Source: a bacterium
Lineage (GTDB): Bacteria; Latescibacterota; Latescibacteria; Latescibacterales; Latescibacteraceae
DNA length: 64,000 nt
Assembly (NCBI GenBank): GCA_021372535.1
Contig: JAJFUH010000107.1
Location: 1 to 64,000 of the forward strand
Reading direction: 5' to 3'
Position numbers and translations under genes: made by a program. A model generated the notes under the pieces. That model ran no database searches. It saw only the letters and a list, made by a program, of their open reading frames with translations, and was not told where the DNA came from. Positions 1 through 8,335 of this stretch are shown in pieces (the first letter of the stretch is position 1; every line of letters begins with the position of its first letter).

Positions 1-177
1 GTTTACTGGAAAGGCGAGAAGTTCTGGGTTGGCAAGCTCATCGACCACCCGGAAGTTATGACCCAGGGGAAAACGAAGAAGGAGTTGGAAGAGAACATTA
101 TCGACGCCTATAAACTCCTGGTTCTGGATGAAGTTCCTGAAGACCACGAAAGCAAAGAGATCGTGGTTGGTGTATGA
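1..177 (+). CDS. hicB: HicB-family antitoxin, 5'-truncated by window edge
   Basis: Open from base 1 to the TGA at 175-177, giving the last 58 residues of a HicB-like antitoxin. The segment VYWKGEKFWVGKL followed by TQGKTKKELEENIIDAYKLL matches the partial RNase-H-fold of HicB proteins, where a strand pair is followed by the TQG-x-T-x-x-E-L-x-x-N helix. In the family it neutralises the mRNA interferase HicA and can autorepress its operon. The start lies outside the window. The stop overlaps the ATG of the downstream hicA remnant (ATGA at 174-177), the expected coupled hicBA layout. Family call is good from motif and context; activity is unknown since the partner toxin is broken. Confidence 0.75.
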   Translation, partial: VYWKGEKFWVGKLIDHPEVMTQGKTKKELEENIIDAYKLLVLDEVPEDHESKEIVVGV

Positions 178-346
178 AAAGAAAGGAACTCCTCAGGCGA
201 TTAGCCGATGCCGGGTGTATATCTGTCCGGCCTGGAACGCGGCATGACCTGTAAATGAATCCAAAGACAGGGAAAAGCAGGCTGTTCCGAGGCACAGGGA
301 GATAGATGAGAGCCATGCAAAGCATATTCTGAAGATATTGATCTGA
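174..346 (+). pseudogene. hicA: hicA toxin remnant (nonsense codon plus frameshift)
   Basis: The reading frame opens MKRKELLRRLADAGCIS then RPGTRHDL, which is the HicA double-stranded-RNA-binding-like fold with the expected GxxH region (His in TRHD). It meets an in-frame TAA at 252-254 exactly where family members carry Tyr before NPKTG. The same frame continues MNPKTGKSR, then the homologous frame shifts near 275-281 to AVPRHREIDESHAKHILK, the typical HicA C-terminus, ending at TGA 344-346. A complete HicA can thus be recognised across two frames but cannot be translated as one protein. It is most simply a decayed toxin beside a surviving antitoxin. A sequencing error could explain one lesion, less easily both. 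Confidence 0.75.
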
Positions 347-411
347 CAAATCAATCCGGCGGATGCATTAATACGTCCCGCTGATTTCGGGCATTAGTGG
401 GTACATTGAAA

Positions 412-714
412 ATGACTGTGAAAAAAATGGAACCAATTCACCCTGGCGAAATTCTCCTCGAAGAATTTTTGAAGCCAATGGGGCTTAGCCAGAATCGAAT
501 CGCGCTCGATATGAGAGTTCCGGCTCGACGAATTAACGAAATTGTTCTTGGCAAACGGCGGATTACTACGGATACCGCATTAAGATTAGCCAAATACTTT
601 ACCATGTCGCCCCAGTTCTGGCTTGGCTTGCAACTGGATTATGACCTGGATGTCGCTCTGGATGAAATGGAAGACAGGATTGATAAAGAAGTTCAGCCGT
701 TAGAGATTCCATAA
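412..714 (+). CDS. higA: HigA-type addiction-module antitoxin (XRE HTH), orphan
   Basis: A 100-residue protein opening MTVKKMEPIHPGEILLEEFL. The HPGEIL-x-E-F-L-x-P signature, the helix-turn-helix around SQNRIALDMRVPARRINEIV and the GKRRIT-x-DTALRLA segment with WLGLQ-x-x-Y-D-L at the end are hallmarks of the HigA/VapI antidote family of XRE regulators. HigA normally binds the RelE-like HigB toxin and represses the operon. No higB is present in the roughly 65 bases between the hicA remnant and this gene, so it looks like an orphan. Alternative starts are GTG 397 and ATG 427; 412 was chosen as the first ATG in frame. It could act as a free regulator. Confidence 0.8.
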   Translation: MTVKKMEPIHPGEILLEEFLKPMGLSQNRIALDMRVPARRINEIVLGKRRITTDTALRLAKYFTMSPQFWLGLQLDYDLDVALDEMEDRIDKEVQPLEIP

Positions 715-760
715 AAAAGCGGCAAGGCGATCATTCGCGACTCAAGAGTAGAATGAATCC

Positions 761-923
761 GGATTATTCATGGGAATATTTTACCACGAAGACACAAAGA
801 CCCAAATAGATATAACAGATTATTTATACTATCTTCAGTAATTGTTAATCGTTCACATCTAAAAAAGATACAAATAATTAATCCGCGAAAATCCGTCCGA
901 TCCGCGAAAATCCGCGTTCTATT
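761..923 (+). repeat. Dispersed non-coding repeat, copy A
   Basis: Two blocks, 761-800 (GGATTATTCATG, then CCACGAAGACACAAAGA) and 881-923 (tandem GATCCGCGAAAATCCG-like units), recur in inverted orientation and more compactly at 10018-10097. The inner 80 bases are AT-rich and not shared. No reading frame is supported here. It is a degraded intergenic repeat of the MITE-like type often seen in environmental genomes. The relation is seen by eye; no boundaries or target-site duplications are claimed. Confidence 0.55.
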
Positions 924-961
924 AAATTTTTGTGAATAGATCGGGATAAGAGGTTCACCTT

Positions 962-1177
962 ATGAACATATGGCAGAAGATTTTTTTGGCGTTCGGGGTG
1001 ATAGCGCTGGTTTTTGTCTGCGTGTTTCCGCCCCAGATCGTGGCGCATCAGTCGATCATGTTTCTGCCGGTGACATACGGGTATCCGATTGACTGGCTCC
1101 GGCTGTTTCTCTGGATCGTTGTGATCGTTTTCGTAACCGGTCTCGGAATCGCCGCGAACAAGACCGAGCATACCTGA
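962..1177 (+). CDS. Small two-helix membrane protein, unknown function
   Basis: A 71-residue protein with two hydrophobic segments, about residues 5-22 (IFLAFGVIALVFVCVF) and 46-63 (LFLWIVVIVFVTGLGIAA), joined by a short polar loop holding PVTYGYPIDWLR. The ATG at 962 follows AAGAGG, a usable ribosome binding site. The two-helix layout with a basic or acidic short tail resembles many small inner-membrane proteins of unknown role. It sits 80 bases upstream of the CHASE2 gene on the same strand and may share its transcript. No family is recognised. Confidence 0.6.
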   Translation: MNIWQKIFLAFGVIALVFVCVFPPQIVAHQSIMFLPVTYGYPIDWLRLFLWIVVIVFVTGLGIAANKTEHT

Positions 1178-1257
1178 CGGCTGTGAACGGAAACGCATAT
1201 TGATTCTGATGACACATTATATTATATATCCTCCTTGAAAAAATCATATCGGGGAAT

Positions 1258-2571
1258 ATGATGAATCGAGTGAGGGAGATCATTTCAGCGGTTTTATTCG
1301 GTATCTTTGTCGCGCTTCTGGTTTATGCCGCTTCACAGACGGTTGTGTACCGTCCTTTTCTACGGCTGCAGAATGCCGTCGACGACAGCCATTTTGTACG
1401 CCGCTTCAAAATCCATGGGACAGAGGGCCTCGAAACCGAACGGATTGTCATCATCGATATCGACAACCGTTCCATACAGGCCCTGGGCAGATTCGAGCTG
1501 TGGCCGAGAAGGCTTTTCGGAACGGTTATCGCCAATCTGAAGCAGGAAGGCGCCGAGCTCGTGTTCCTCGATGTTATTCTCAAGGAAGGCGGATTCCGTC
1601 ACGATAATGATGTCCTTGCGGAATCAGTACGGAATGCAGGCAATGTAATTTCCGGATACTATTTCAATCTCGATGTTCCGAGCATACGGCAGATGCCGCT
1701 CGATCCCGTGCTCAACCAGCAGTTTTCCTCGAGCGTTCTCGAACCCGGGCCGCTTACAAAAAACCAGTTCATCAAGGCCGAGCAATTCTTCCTGCCTTAC
1801 CGCGAGCTCATGAATTCTGTCAAGGGCATGGGATTTACCAATTATGTGCCCGATCCCGATGGTGTTCTCAGGCACATTCCCCTCTATATCAAATACGGGC
1901 GGAGACTGTATCCGTCGGCTTCTCTCCAGATGTGGATGTATCTTAAAGGCATTTATCCCTCGCAGGTCGCTATCAGACCGGATGGACTCATTTTCGGAAA
2001 GAATCGTATACCCACCGACAGACACTGCTTCATGCGGCTCAATTACAGCGGAACGAGATCGTCTTTTACCACCGTTTCGTTTCTTGATGTGCTCAATAAT
2101 GATTTCACCCCCGGGATGTTTACCGGGAAGATAGTCCTGATCGGATCGGGTGCGGAAAAACTCCGTGACCTCAAGCAGATACCCGGTTTCAGATCGGTTC
2201 CGGGAGTCGAGGTTCATGCGACTGCCCTTTCGACACTGCTCAGCGGGCATTTTCTGCATGTTACCACGGGGAATGTTATTTTTATAATTACCCTTCTGAG
2301 CGGTATTGTATCGAGCATGGTTTTTTTATTCGCTCCGACGATGAAGGTCGGGCTGCCGGTTGTACTGGGCCTTCCCCTCGGATTGTATCTCGTTTCGGTA
2401 TATAGCTTTGTCTATCACTCCCGCCTCGTCAATATCACTCTCCCATCGTTTGTCATTGCTCTGCTTTTCATTGTCATCACGATTTACCGTGTCATCGAGG
2501 ATCATGGGAACGGGAACGGCAGCGATGAAAACAGTATCCCGCAAGCCGACCATTCCCTCACGGACTCCTGA
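1258..2571 (+). CDS. CHASE2-domain membrane sensor protein without output domain
   Basis: A 437-residue protein with an N-terminal membrane helix (about 8-27), a large extracytoplasmic region (about 30-330) and three closely spaced C-terminal helices (about 340-360, 368-390, 395-415). The extracytoplasmic part has the CHASE2 pattern: RIVIIDIDNRSIQALGRF, WPRRLFGTVIANL, VFLDVIL, then DGVLRHIPL, FTGKIVLIGS and PGVEVHATALSTLLSG. CHASE2 normally feeds an adenylate cyclase, kinase or GGDEF domain placed after the third helix. Here the chain stops about 20 residues after the last helix with a Gly/Asn-rich tail, so no catalytic module is present. It may signal through a partner or be a truncated receptor. 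ATG 1258 and ATG 1261 are both possible starts. Confidence 0.85.
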   Translation: MMNRVREIISAVLFGIFVALLVYAASQTVVYRPFLRLQNAVDDSHFVRRFKIHGTEGLETERIVIIDIDNRSIQALGRFELWPRRLFGTVIANLKQEGAELVFLDVILKEGGFRHDNDVLAESVRNAGNVISGYYFNLDVPSIRQMPLDPVLNQQFSSSVLEPGPLTKNQFIKAEQFFLPYRELMNSVKGMGFTNYVPDPDGVLRHIPLYIKYGRRLYPSASLQMWMYLKGIYPSQVAIRPDGLIFGKNRIPTDRHCFMRLNYSGTRSSFTTVSFLDVLNNDFTPGMFTGKIVLIGSGAEKLRDLKQIPGFRSVPGVEVHATALSTLLSGHFLHVTTGNVIFIITLLSGIVSSMVFLFAPTMKVGLPVVLGLPLGLYLVSVYSFVYHSRLVNITLPSFVIALLFIVITIYRVIEDHGNGNGSDENSIPQADHSLTDS

Positions 2572-2767
2572 AAAAGCCGTCTCAACCGTGCTCATGCTCT
2601 CATTTCCGGCCATTCTCCCCTGTATGGGAGCAGAAAGGAATCTTACTGTTCCTGTGGTTCACCTCTCCTGTTTACGGGAAAGGGGGCAGGGGGTGAGAGT
2701 AAACACCTGTTTATTGAATATCATCAGGGAAATTGGAGAATACATCGTTACCGGTGATTCGAAGAGA

Positions 2768-3793
2768 TTATTCGGAAAGGTATTCTTCGCGGAACATTTT
2801 GATGAGGATGATGAGCACCGAGATAAACAGCGGCCCGATAACCAGTCCGATGAATCCCCATTCCTTTATGCCGATGAACACGCCTAAAAGAACGGTAACA
2901 GGGTGGATCTTGCCAAGCGCGCTGGTCAATTTGGGACGTATAAGATTGTCGGATGTTCCGACGATGAGCATACCCCAGAGGAAAAGGCCGATGCATTTAA
3001 AAAACTCTTCCTTGACAAGGAGGACAACACATGCAGGCAGCCAGACCACAACAGACCCGAGAAACGGTATAAAGGACGTGATCATCATGGCGAATCCCCA
3101 TAGAAATGCACCCGGAACACCGAATACGAGGAACCCTATAGCCCCGAGTGAACCCTGCATGACGGCGATAAGAAGCTGCCCCAGAATGAGTGTCTTGGTC
3201 GCTTTACCCATTTCCTTGAGAAGAATATCGCAATTTCTGTAGCTTAAGGGGAAATAATCGCGAAAACTGTTGACAACTGCTGTGGAGTTTTTAAGCAGAT
3301 AAAACATAAGGAAAAATGTTACGAACACATATAACACAAGTCTGGTGATGCTCACTATCATTTTCGGGCCGAACGCAGTGACCGTCTCCTGGAAACCGGT
3401 CACGAGCCGTGACGATATATTCGTAATGGATTTATAGGAAAGATGAATACCGTAATTGAGATACAGCGTGTCATAAAAGTTCTGGAGGGCGTACTGGAGT
3501 TGTTCGATTGCTTCCTGGGACAGGAGATACTGAACCTGCTTCTGAATGGCAAAAGCAAGAAAAATAAGAGGAACCAGCACCACCAGAAAAATAATGCTCA
3601 GAACAAACGAAGCGGAGATCGATCTCTTCCGGGTTATTTTCAAAAAATAGAGGTAAATGGGGTTCAACAGATGCGCAAGGACACAGGCGGTTGCAATCGC
3701 CGGTATGAAACCGGATATCGAGGAATAGAATTTGAATGCAAGCGCCAGAATAATACCCAGCAGAAAGAAGAAACCAAACTTTTTTATTTCCAT
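2768..3793 (-). CDS. AI-2E family transporter (PerM/YhhT-like)
   Basis: A 341-residue polytopic membrane protein with about eight hydrophobic segments. The pattern of two N-terminal helices, a soluble loop (about 80-140) and a C-terminal block with LILGQLLIAVMQGSLGAIGFLVFG, then SFIPFLGSVVVWLP and a final PVTVLLGVFIGIKEWGFIGLVIGPL, is the signature of the AI-2E/PerM family. Members are proposed efflux carriers for autoinducer-2 or Na+/H+ antiporters; the substrate cannot be told from sequence. It is convergent with the CHASE2 gene, with about 200 bases between them, and is a single-gene leftward unit. Confidence 0.85.
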   Translation of the reverse strand: MEIKKFGFFFLLGIILALAFKFYSSISGFIPAIATACVLAHLLNPIYLYFLKITRKRSISASFVLSIIFLVVLVPLIFLAFAIQKQVQYLLSQEAIEQLQYALQNFYDTLYLNYGIHLSYKSITNISSRLVTGFQETVTAFGPKMIVSITRLVLYVFVTFFLMFYLLKNSTAVVNSFRDYFPLSYRNCDILLKEMGKATKTLILGQLLIAVMQGSLGAIGFLVFGVPGAFLWGFAMMITSFIPFLGSVVVWLPACVVLLVKEEFFKCIGLFLWGMLIVGTSDNLIRPKLTSALGKIHPVTVLLGVFIGIKEWGFIGLVIGPLFISVLIILIKMFREEYLSE

Positions 3794-3843
3794 GGCTCAC
3801 CGTGTTGGTTTTTTTGTTTATCGTGTAAAACCTGAACGCCGTC

Positions 3844-3864
3844 ATGCTGAACTTGCTTCAGCAT
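3844..3864. repeat. Short palindromic repeat (hairpin)
   Basis: ATGCTGAA, CTTGC loop, TTCAGCAT: a perfect 8-bp stem in the gap upstream of the AI-2E transporter gene. A related element with core CTGAACTTGTTTCAG lies at 34452-34466. The recurrence suggests a REP-like dispersed hairpin rather than a gene-specific terminator, because no T tract follows on either strand. Confidence 0.5.
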
Positions 3865-4033
3865 CTGTTAGAATCACTACGTTTAACTATGTAACCTGTC
3901 CGAACGCAACTTGGTATATGATGACGGCGAAAAGCATTTTTCATTCGCGCCCCTCATATCTGAAATATTACAGCATTCACATTAAAAGTAAAGTAAAATA
4001 CAGGAGAATATCCGGGCATAATAATACCGGTAT

Positions 4034-5539
4034 TTATTTTTTATCCACTTTTTTCACCGCTGTAAGCTTCTCGAGCATGCCCGTTGAGAGATGATATTGA
4101 AAAACGTTGTCTCGCTCGGGTTTTGCAGTCCCAAGGTCACGGCGGGTGGGGTACCGGATGACGGTGATATCGGTCCTTCCGTACCGGTATTTGAGCGCCT
4201 CTGCAAGCCCGATGCCGAAAATGTATGTATATTCATCGGTATTGCGGGGAATATCGATAAAAATGAGACGGCTACCCGGCAGTGGATCGGGCGCGAGCGC
4301 GATGGTCTGTGATATGATACTGTCTGCTATGAGTCCGCCTTTTCTCCATGCCTGTATCTGGATATCGGACCTCCATGCTCCCGCAATTCCCATGAAAACG
4401 ATGATGACGAGCAGAGCCCTGTGCATGAGTCGGGTCCTTACGAACGCCTGTACAAAAAGGCCGGAAAGGAGCGCCAGTCCCACAATAGGAATGAGGACGA
4501 ATCTCGATTCGGCATGCCCCAGAATCTGATCAACGGTCATTCCTACATGAGGGGCGGTTGTTGCAAGCCCGGTGGCAAAAATGGTGAAAGCGATGACCGG
4601 ATACAGAAGAGGCATACGGTGTTTATCCTCCGGTACGGTTTTCCACAACAATGCCGCCGCAGCCGTCAGCACCACTGCCGACGCTCCGAATGTCCACGAT
4701 AACGTCCATCCGGGCATGATGTTGAGGAACGGAAACAATACCACGGACAGGAAATAAAAGGGGATTGTGAAACTGAGACCGTGACGGGCGGTCAGGTACC
4801 CTCCGAGTCCACTGAAAATGAATAGCCGGTATATCGTATACAACGCGACAAGCAGAATCAGAGCAGCAAGACCGGAATAATTCCTGCGGGGCTTCTTTTC
4901 ACGGACAAAACCGAAAAGACTGACAATAAAACACGCCATGATAAAGACAATTCCCTGTTCTTTCGATAAGAGAGCGGCTACAAGGACAAGCAGAGCGGCG
5001 ACGGTGTGTTTCTTTCCGGATAATTCCGTTTCCCGCCGGAGCCAGAGCAGAAGTCCGAGAAGCCCGAATGTGACGCTCATGACATCGAACCGTGCACCGA
5101 CCCATGTTACGGATCCTACGGAAAGCGGATGCAGCCCATACACCAGACATGCGACCAGAGCCGGAGTTCCTCCGATCACGGTTTTACTTCCATTGAAGGT
5201 ACCGGATTTCATAAACCGCATGATCGACCAGATTAGATACACATTCACGACATGGATGAGCACGTTAGTCAGATGAGGACCCCACGCCGTACCCGGCCAG
5301 AGCTTGCTGTCGAGCCAGAATAACAGCATGGGTACCGGTCGCAGCCAGAGCGATTGCCATTCCGGCGGAATGATCGATTTGAAGAAATATGCAAGCGTCT
5401 GGGCAAACGTGTGAGGGTAGACAAATACCCAGTCGTCCGCGACCAGGAGATTCCTGAGGGATGCAAGGTAAACAAGGCCGACAGCCGTCACAGCCCCGGC
5501 CAGGGCGAATCTGTCTCTCTGCAGAGGGGTCATTTTCAT
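4034..5539 (-). CDS. GT-C-fold membrane glycosyltransferase-like protein (TMTC/PMT-like), paralogue 1
   Basis: A 501-residue polytopic protein with roughly ten membrane helices. The first extracytoplasmic loop carries VADDW (Asp35-Asp36), the acidic pair that binds metal and lipid-phosphosugar in GT-C enzymes, followed by LWLRPVPM. The motif YGLHPLSVGSVTWVGARFDV matches the LHP-x-x-x-x-x-V-x-W-x-x-x-R-x-D pattern of TMTC-type O-mannosyltransferases and their bacterial relatives. No TPR tail is present; the C-terminal 130 residues form a soluble domain. A role in protein or glycan glycosylation from a lipid donor is inferred. It is closely related to the gene directly upstream (5636-7141), clearly a tandem duplication, and both read leftward with the aminotransferase gene. 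Confidence 0.75.
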   Translation of the reverse strand: MKMTPLQRDRFALAGAVTAVGLVYLASLRNLLVADDWVFVYPHTFAQTLAYFFKSIIPPEWQSLWLRPVPMLLFWLDSKLWPGTAWGPHLTNVLIHVVNVYLIWSIMRFMKSGTFNGSKTVIGGTPALVACLVYGLHPLSVGSVTWVGARFDVMSVTFGLLGLLLWLRRETELSGKKHTVAALLVLVAALLSKEQGIVFIMACFIVSLFGFVREKKPRRNYSGLAALILLVALYTIYRLFIFSGLGGYLTARHGLSFTIPFYFLSVVLFPFLNIMPGWTLSWTFGASAVVLTAAAALLWKTVPEDKHRMPLLYPVIAFTIFATGLATTAPHVGMTVDQILGHAESRFVLIPIVGLALLSGLFVQAFVRTRLMHRALLVIIVFMGIAGAWRSDIQIQAWRKGGLIADSIISQTIALAPDPLPGSRLIFIDIPRNTDEYTYIFGIGLAEALKYRYGRTDITVIRYPTRRDLGTAKPERDNVFQYHLSTGMLEKLTAVKKVDKK

Positions 5540-5635
5540 ACTATTAAAGGATTGGTTTGTAGTTTATGGTTTATGGTTTTACATACTGTAAAAGTACCGA
5601 TAACTTAGATAAATTTTAACGAGAATCGCGAAACA

Positions 5636-7141
5636 TTATTGTCTTATAGGTATCTTTCCCATGTCGAGTTTTTCAAGCCTCCCGGTCGGCGGGTGATATT
5701 GGAAAATATAGTCCCGTTCCGGTTGTGCGGTTCTCACATCGCGATTTTTAGGATAACGGACAACGGTGATATCTGTACGGCCGTATTTGTATTTGAGCGC
5801 TTCTTCGAGCCCGATACCGAAAACGTACGCATACTCATCGGTGATTCTCGGGATGTCGACGAAAATAAGATGACTGTCCGGTGGGGGATCGGGAGCGATG
5901 TCGAGAGTCTGACGAATGATGTTGTCGGCAATAAGTCCCGCTTTCTTCCATGCCTGTATCTGGACATCCGATCTCCATGCTCCCGCTGTACCCAGCATGA
6001 AAATCAGTGCAAGCACGGCTCTGTGCATGAGTGGTGTCCGGACGGCTGCCTGTATGAAAAGACCGGAAAAAAGAGCAAGTCCCACGATCGGTATCAGAGC
6101 GTATCTCGCTTCGAGGTGCCTCATGACCTTTTCGAGTGGCATCCATGCATTCGGAGCCGTGGTAGCGAGACCTGCGATAAAAATTGCCGCCGCGATGAAG
6201 AAGTACAGGCGGGATATCCGGTTTTTTTCATCGCCCGCGTCATTCCACATGATAACGATCGCAATCACCATGACCATCACGGATACCACTAAAGTCCATG
6301 AGATGACCGATCCGGGCATGCTGTTGAGAAAAGGGAACATGACCGCACAGAAGTAATAAACCGGAATCTTGAAACTCGGTCCGTACTTTGCGTACAGGTA
6401 TCCTCCCATGCTGCCGAAAATGCAGTACCGGTATATGGCATATAAACCTGTCATGATTAACAACACAAGGAGACCGGAGAAATAGCGGCCACGCTTTCTT
6501 ACCCGGATAAGTCCTGCCACTCCTGCAAGCGCGCATGCGATGATAAAAACGATTCCCTGTTCCTTTGAAAGAAGCCCGATCAGCATCATAAAAAGTGCGC
6601 CCGCAAGACCTTTACGGCCATAAAGCCCGGCATCCCACCGGAGCCATATCAGGAGTCCGTAAAGCCCGAACGTCACACTCATCACATCAAACCGCGCCGC
6701 TATCCACGACACGGAACCCACGGCGAGCGGATGCAGCCCGTAAACTAAACATGCGGTAAACGCGGGAAGCCCCCCTGTCGCATCTTTCCCGGCGGCAACC
6801 GTCCCTGTTTTCATAAACCGGACGAGTGCCCAGATGAGATATACATTGATCACGTGAAAGGCAACGTTGGTCAGGTGTGGACCCCATGCGGTTCCGGACC
6901 AGAGCATATTGTCGAGCCAGAACGAGAACATGGGAACCGGTCGCAGCCAAAGGGATTGCCATTCCGGCGGAATTATCGATTTGAAAAGATATGCAAGCGT
7001 CTGGGCAAACGTATGAGGATAGACAAACACCCAGTCGTCCGCGACCGGAAGATTCCCGAACTCCGCGCTGTGAAGGAGTCCTGTGGCAATCATCGCTCCT
7101 GCCAGCGCGATTCTGTCTCGCTGTCGGGGGTTCAGTTTCAT
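5636..7141 (-). CDS. GT-C-fold membrane glycosyltransferase-like protein, paralogue 2
   Basis: Also 501 residues and co-linear with the 4034-5539 product over its full length. The stretch from VADDWVFVYPHTFAQTLAY through FKSIIPPEWQSLWLRPVPM is nearly identical between the two, while the membrane helices have diverged. Both acidic residues and the YGLHPLAVGSVSWIAARFDV motif are kept, so both copies are probably active. Divergence is strongest in the helices of the central third and in the last 20 residues, suggesting different acceptors or donors. It lies 48 bases downstream of the aminotransferase gene and 96 bases upstream of its twin, likely one transcript. Family assignment is by motif only. 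Confidence 0.75.
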   Translation of the reverse strand: MKLNPRQRDRIALAGAMIATGLLHSAEFGNLPVADDWVFVYPHTFAQTLAYLFKSIIPPEWQSLWLRPVPMFSFWLDNMLWSGTAWGPHLTNVAFHVINVYLIWALVRFMKTGTVAAGKDATGGLPAFTACLVYGLHPLAVGSVSWIAARFDVMSVTFGLYGLLIWLRWDAGLYGRKGLAGALFMMLIGLLSKEQGIVFIIACALAGVAGLIRVRKRGRYFSGLLVLLIMTGLYAIYRYCIFGSMGGYLYAKYGPSFKIPVYYFCAVMFPFLNSMPGSVISWTLVVSVMVMVIAIVIMWNDAGDEKNRISRLYFFIAAAIFIAGLATTAPNAWMPLEKVMRHLEARYALIPIVGLALFSGLFIQAAVRTPLMHRAVLALIFMLGTAGAWRSDVQIQAWKKAGLIADNIIRQTLDIAPDPPPDSHLIFVDIPRITDEYAYVFGIGLEEALKYKYGRTDITVVRYPKNRDVRTAQPERDYIFQYHPPTGRLEKLDMGKIPIRQ

Positions 7142-7189
7142 GATACTGATGATGTTGCTGCTGACGTTTTGAGGTGGTCGGTTCTCTTT

Positions 7190-8092
7190 TCACACATAGG
7201 TGAGCCATTTCTCGAATTCGGGAACTGATCCCCGGATGATCTCACGGTAGAGTGTACGAAGCCTGATGGTGATCTTTCCCGCTTTTCCGCCGCCGATAAT
7301 ATTGTCATCAACCTGTATAATCGGAGTGATTTCTTTTCCCGAGCTGCAGAGAATGACCTCATCCGCTTTTTTCAGCCTGTCGGCATCGAATTTTTCCTGA
7401 ATGATGGGAATATCGAGGTTTTCAGAGATTCTGAGTATAGTATCACGGGTAATACCAAGAAGAATGGTGTCTTCAGGAGCAGTGACAAGGGAGCCGTCCT
7501 CCACGATGAATATATTCGAGGTGGTCCCTTCCGCAACGAAACCCTCGCGGTCGAGCAGGAGGGCATCATCGTAGCCGGCCTGCCTGGCCTCCGATTTTGC
7601 GATCATGGGATTGACATAATTACCCGAGACTTTTGCTTTAACCGGCATGCAGGAAGCATCTATTTTCCGTAAACGGCCGATAGTCACTTTCAGAGAGTCC
7701 GGAGGATCGTGGGCCTCGCCCAGACCGATTGCCACGGTCACGGAGGAATCACCGGGATACACATCCATGACCGGATCGGCATAAAACGCCAGCGGTCTGA
7801 TCGTGCAGGTTTTCTCTCCGCTGTGACGCACCGTATCGATCACCGCCTGCTGCAGTTCGCCGAGGCTGTAACCGAGCGGAATACCGATGATCCGGGCTGA
7901 ATTTTCAAAGCGGTTCATATGTTCGACGAGCCTGAATATCGCTCCTCTGCCATTCACCGCCTCATTGCAGTCGATGCTTTCGAAGAGTACGGAGCCGCGC
8001 TGGAGACCATGACAGAAAGGATGCACACAGGCTCTGTCCCATTCGACAAACCTGCCATTCATCCAGACATCGGGATTCTTTGTCTCATTCAT
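7190..8092 (-). CDS. PLP-dependent class IV aminotransferase (IlvE-like)
   Basis: A 300-residue protein of the fold-type IV PLP family. Visible landmarks: VWMNGRFVEWDRACVHP and HGLQRGSVLFE at the N-terminus, Lys154 in KAKVSGNY as the likely Schiff-base lysine, Glu188 in FVAEGTTSNIF, and LLGITRDTILRI in the cofactor phosphate region. The family covers branched-chain and D-amino-acid aminotransferases and aminodeoxychorismate lyase; the EGTTSNIF form and length fit branched-chain-type enzymes, but substrate is not decided. It heads a leftward group with the two GT-C paralogues. The start at 8092 is preceded by AGGA-like ribosome binding sequence. Confidence 0.85.
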   Translation of the reverse strand: MNETKNPDVWMNGRFVEWDRACVHPFCHGLQRGSVLFESIDCNEAVNGRGAIFRLVEHMNRFENSARIIGIPLGYSLGELQQAVIDTVRHSGEKTCTIRPLAFYADPVMDVYPGDSSVTVAIGLGEAHDPPDSLKVTIGRLRKIDASCMPVKAKVSGNYVNPMIAKSEARQAGYDDALLLDREGFVAEGTTSNIFIVEDGSLVTAPEDTILLGITRDTILRISENLDIPIIQEKFDADRLKKADEVILCSSGKEITPIIQVDDNIIGGGKAGKITIRLRTLYREIIRGSVPEFEKWLTYV

Positions 8093-8335
8093 GTCCTGTA
8101 TATCCTGAAATAAGTTTACACCGTGTTAGCAGTTAAAGGTGCTGTATTTTTATAATACATGACAAAATAGCATATTCTTTATTCGACCGCAAGTATCCAC
8201 TCGCCCGGAAAGTGTTTTTTCGAGACCGGTTGCTTTATGACAGTACTTGTACCATATTACAAACAATAATTAACCGAATGAGAGCCCATTTCTGTAATAA
8301 TGGTGTTCGTGATGATTACCCTTGTCTGGTAACGG

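Noticed and set aside
881-923. CRISPR-like direct repeat
   Set aside because: Only two short units of GATCCGCGAAAATCCG with no spacers of equal length; part of a dispersed repeat.
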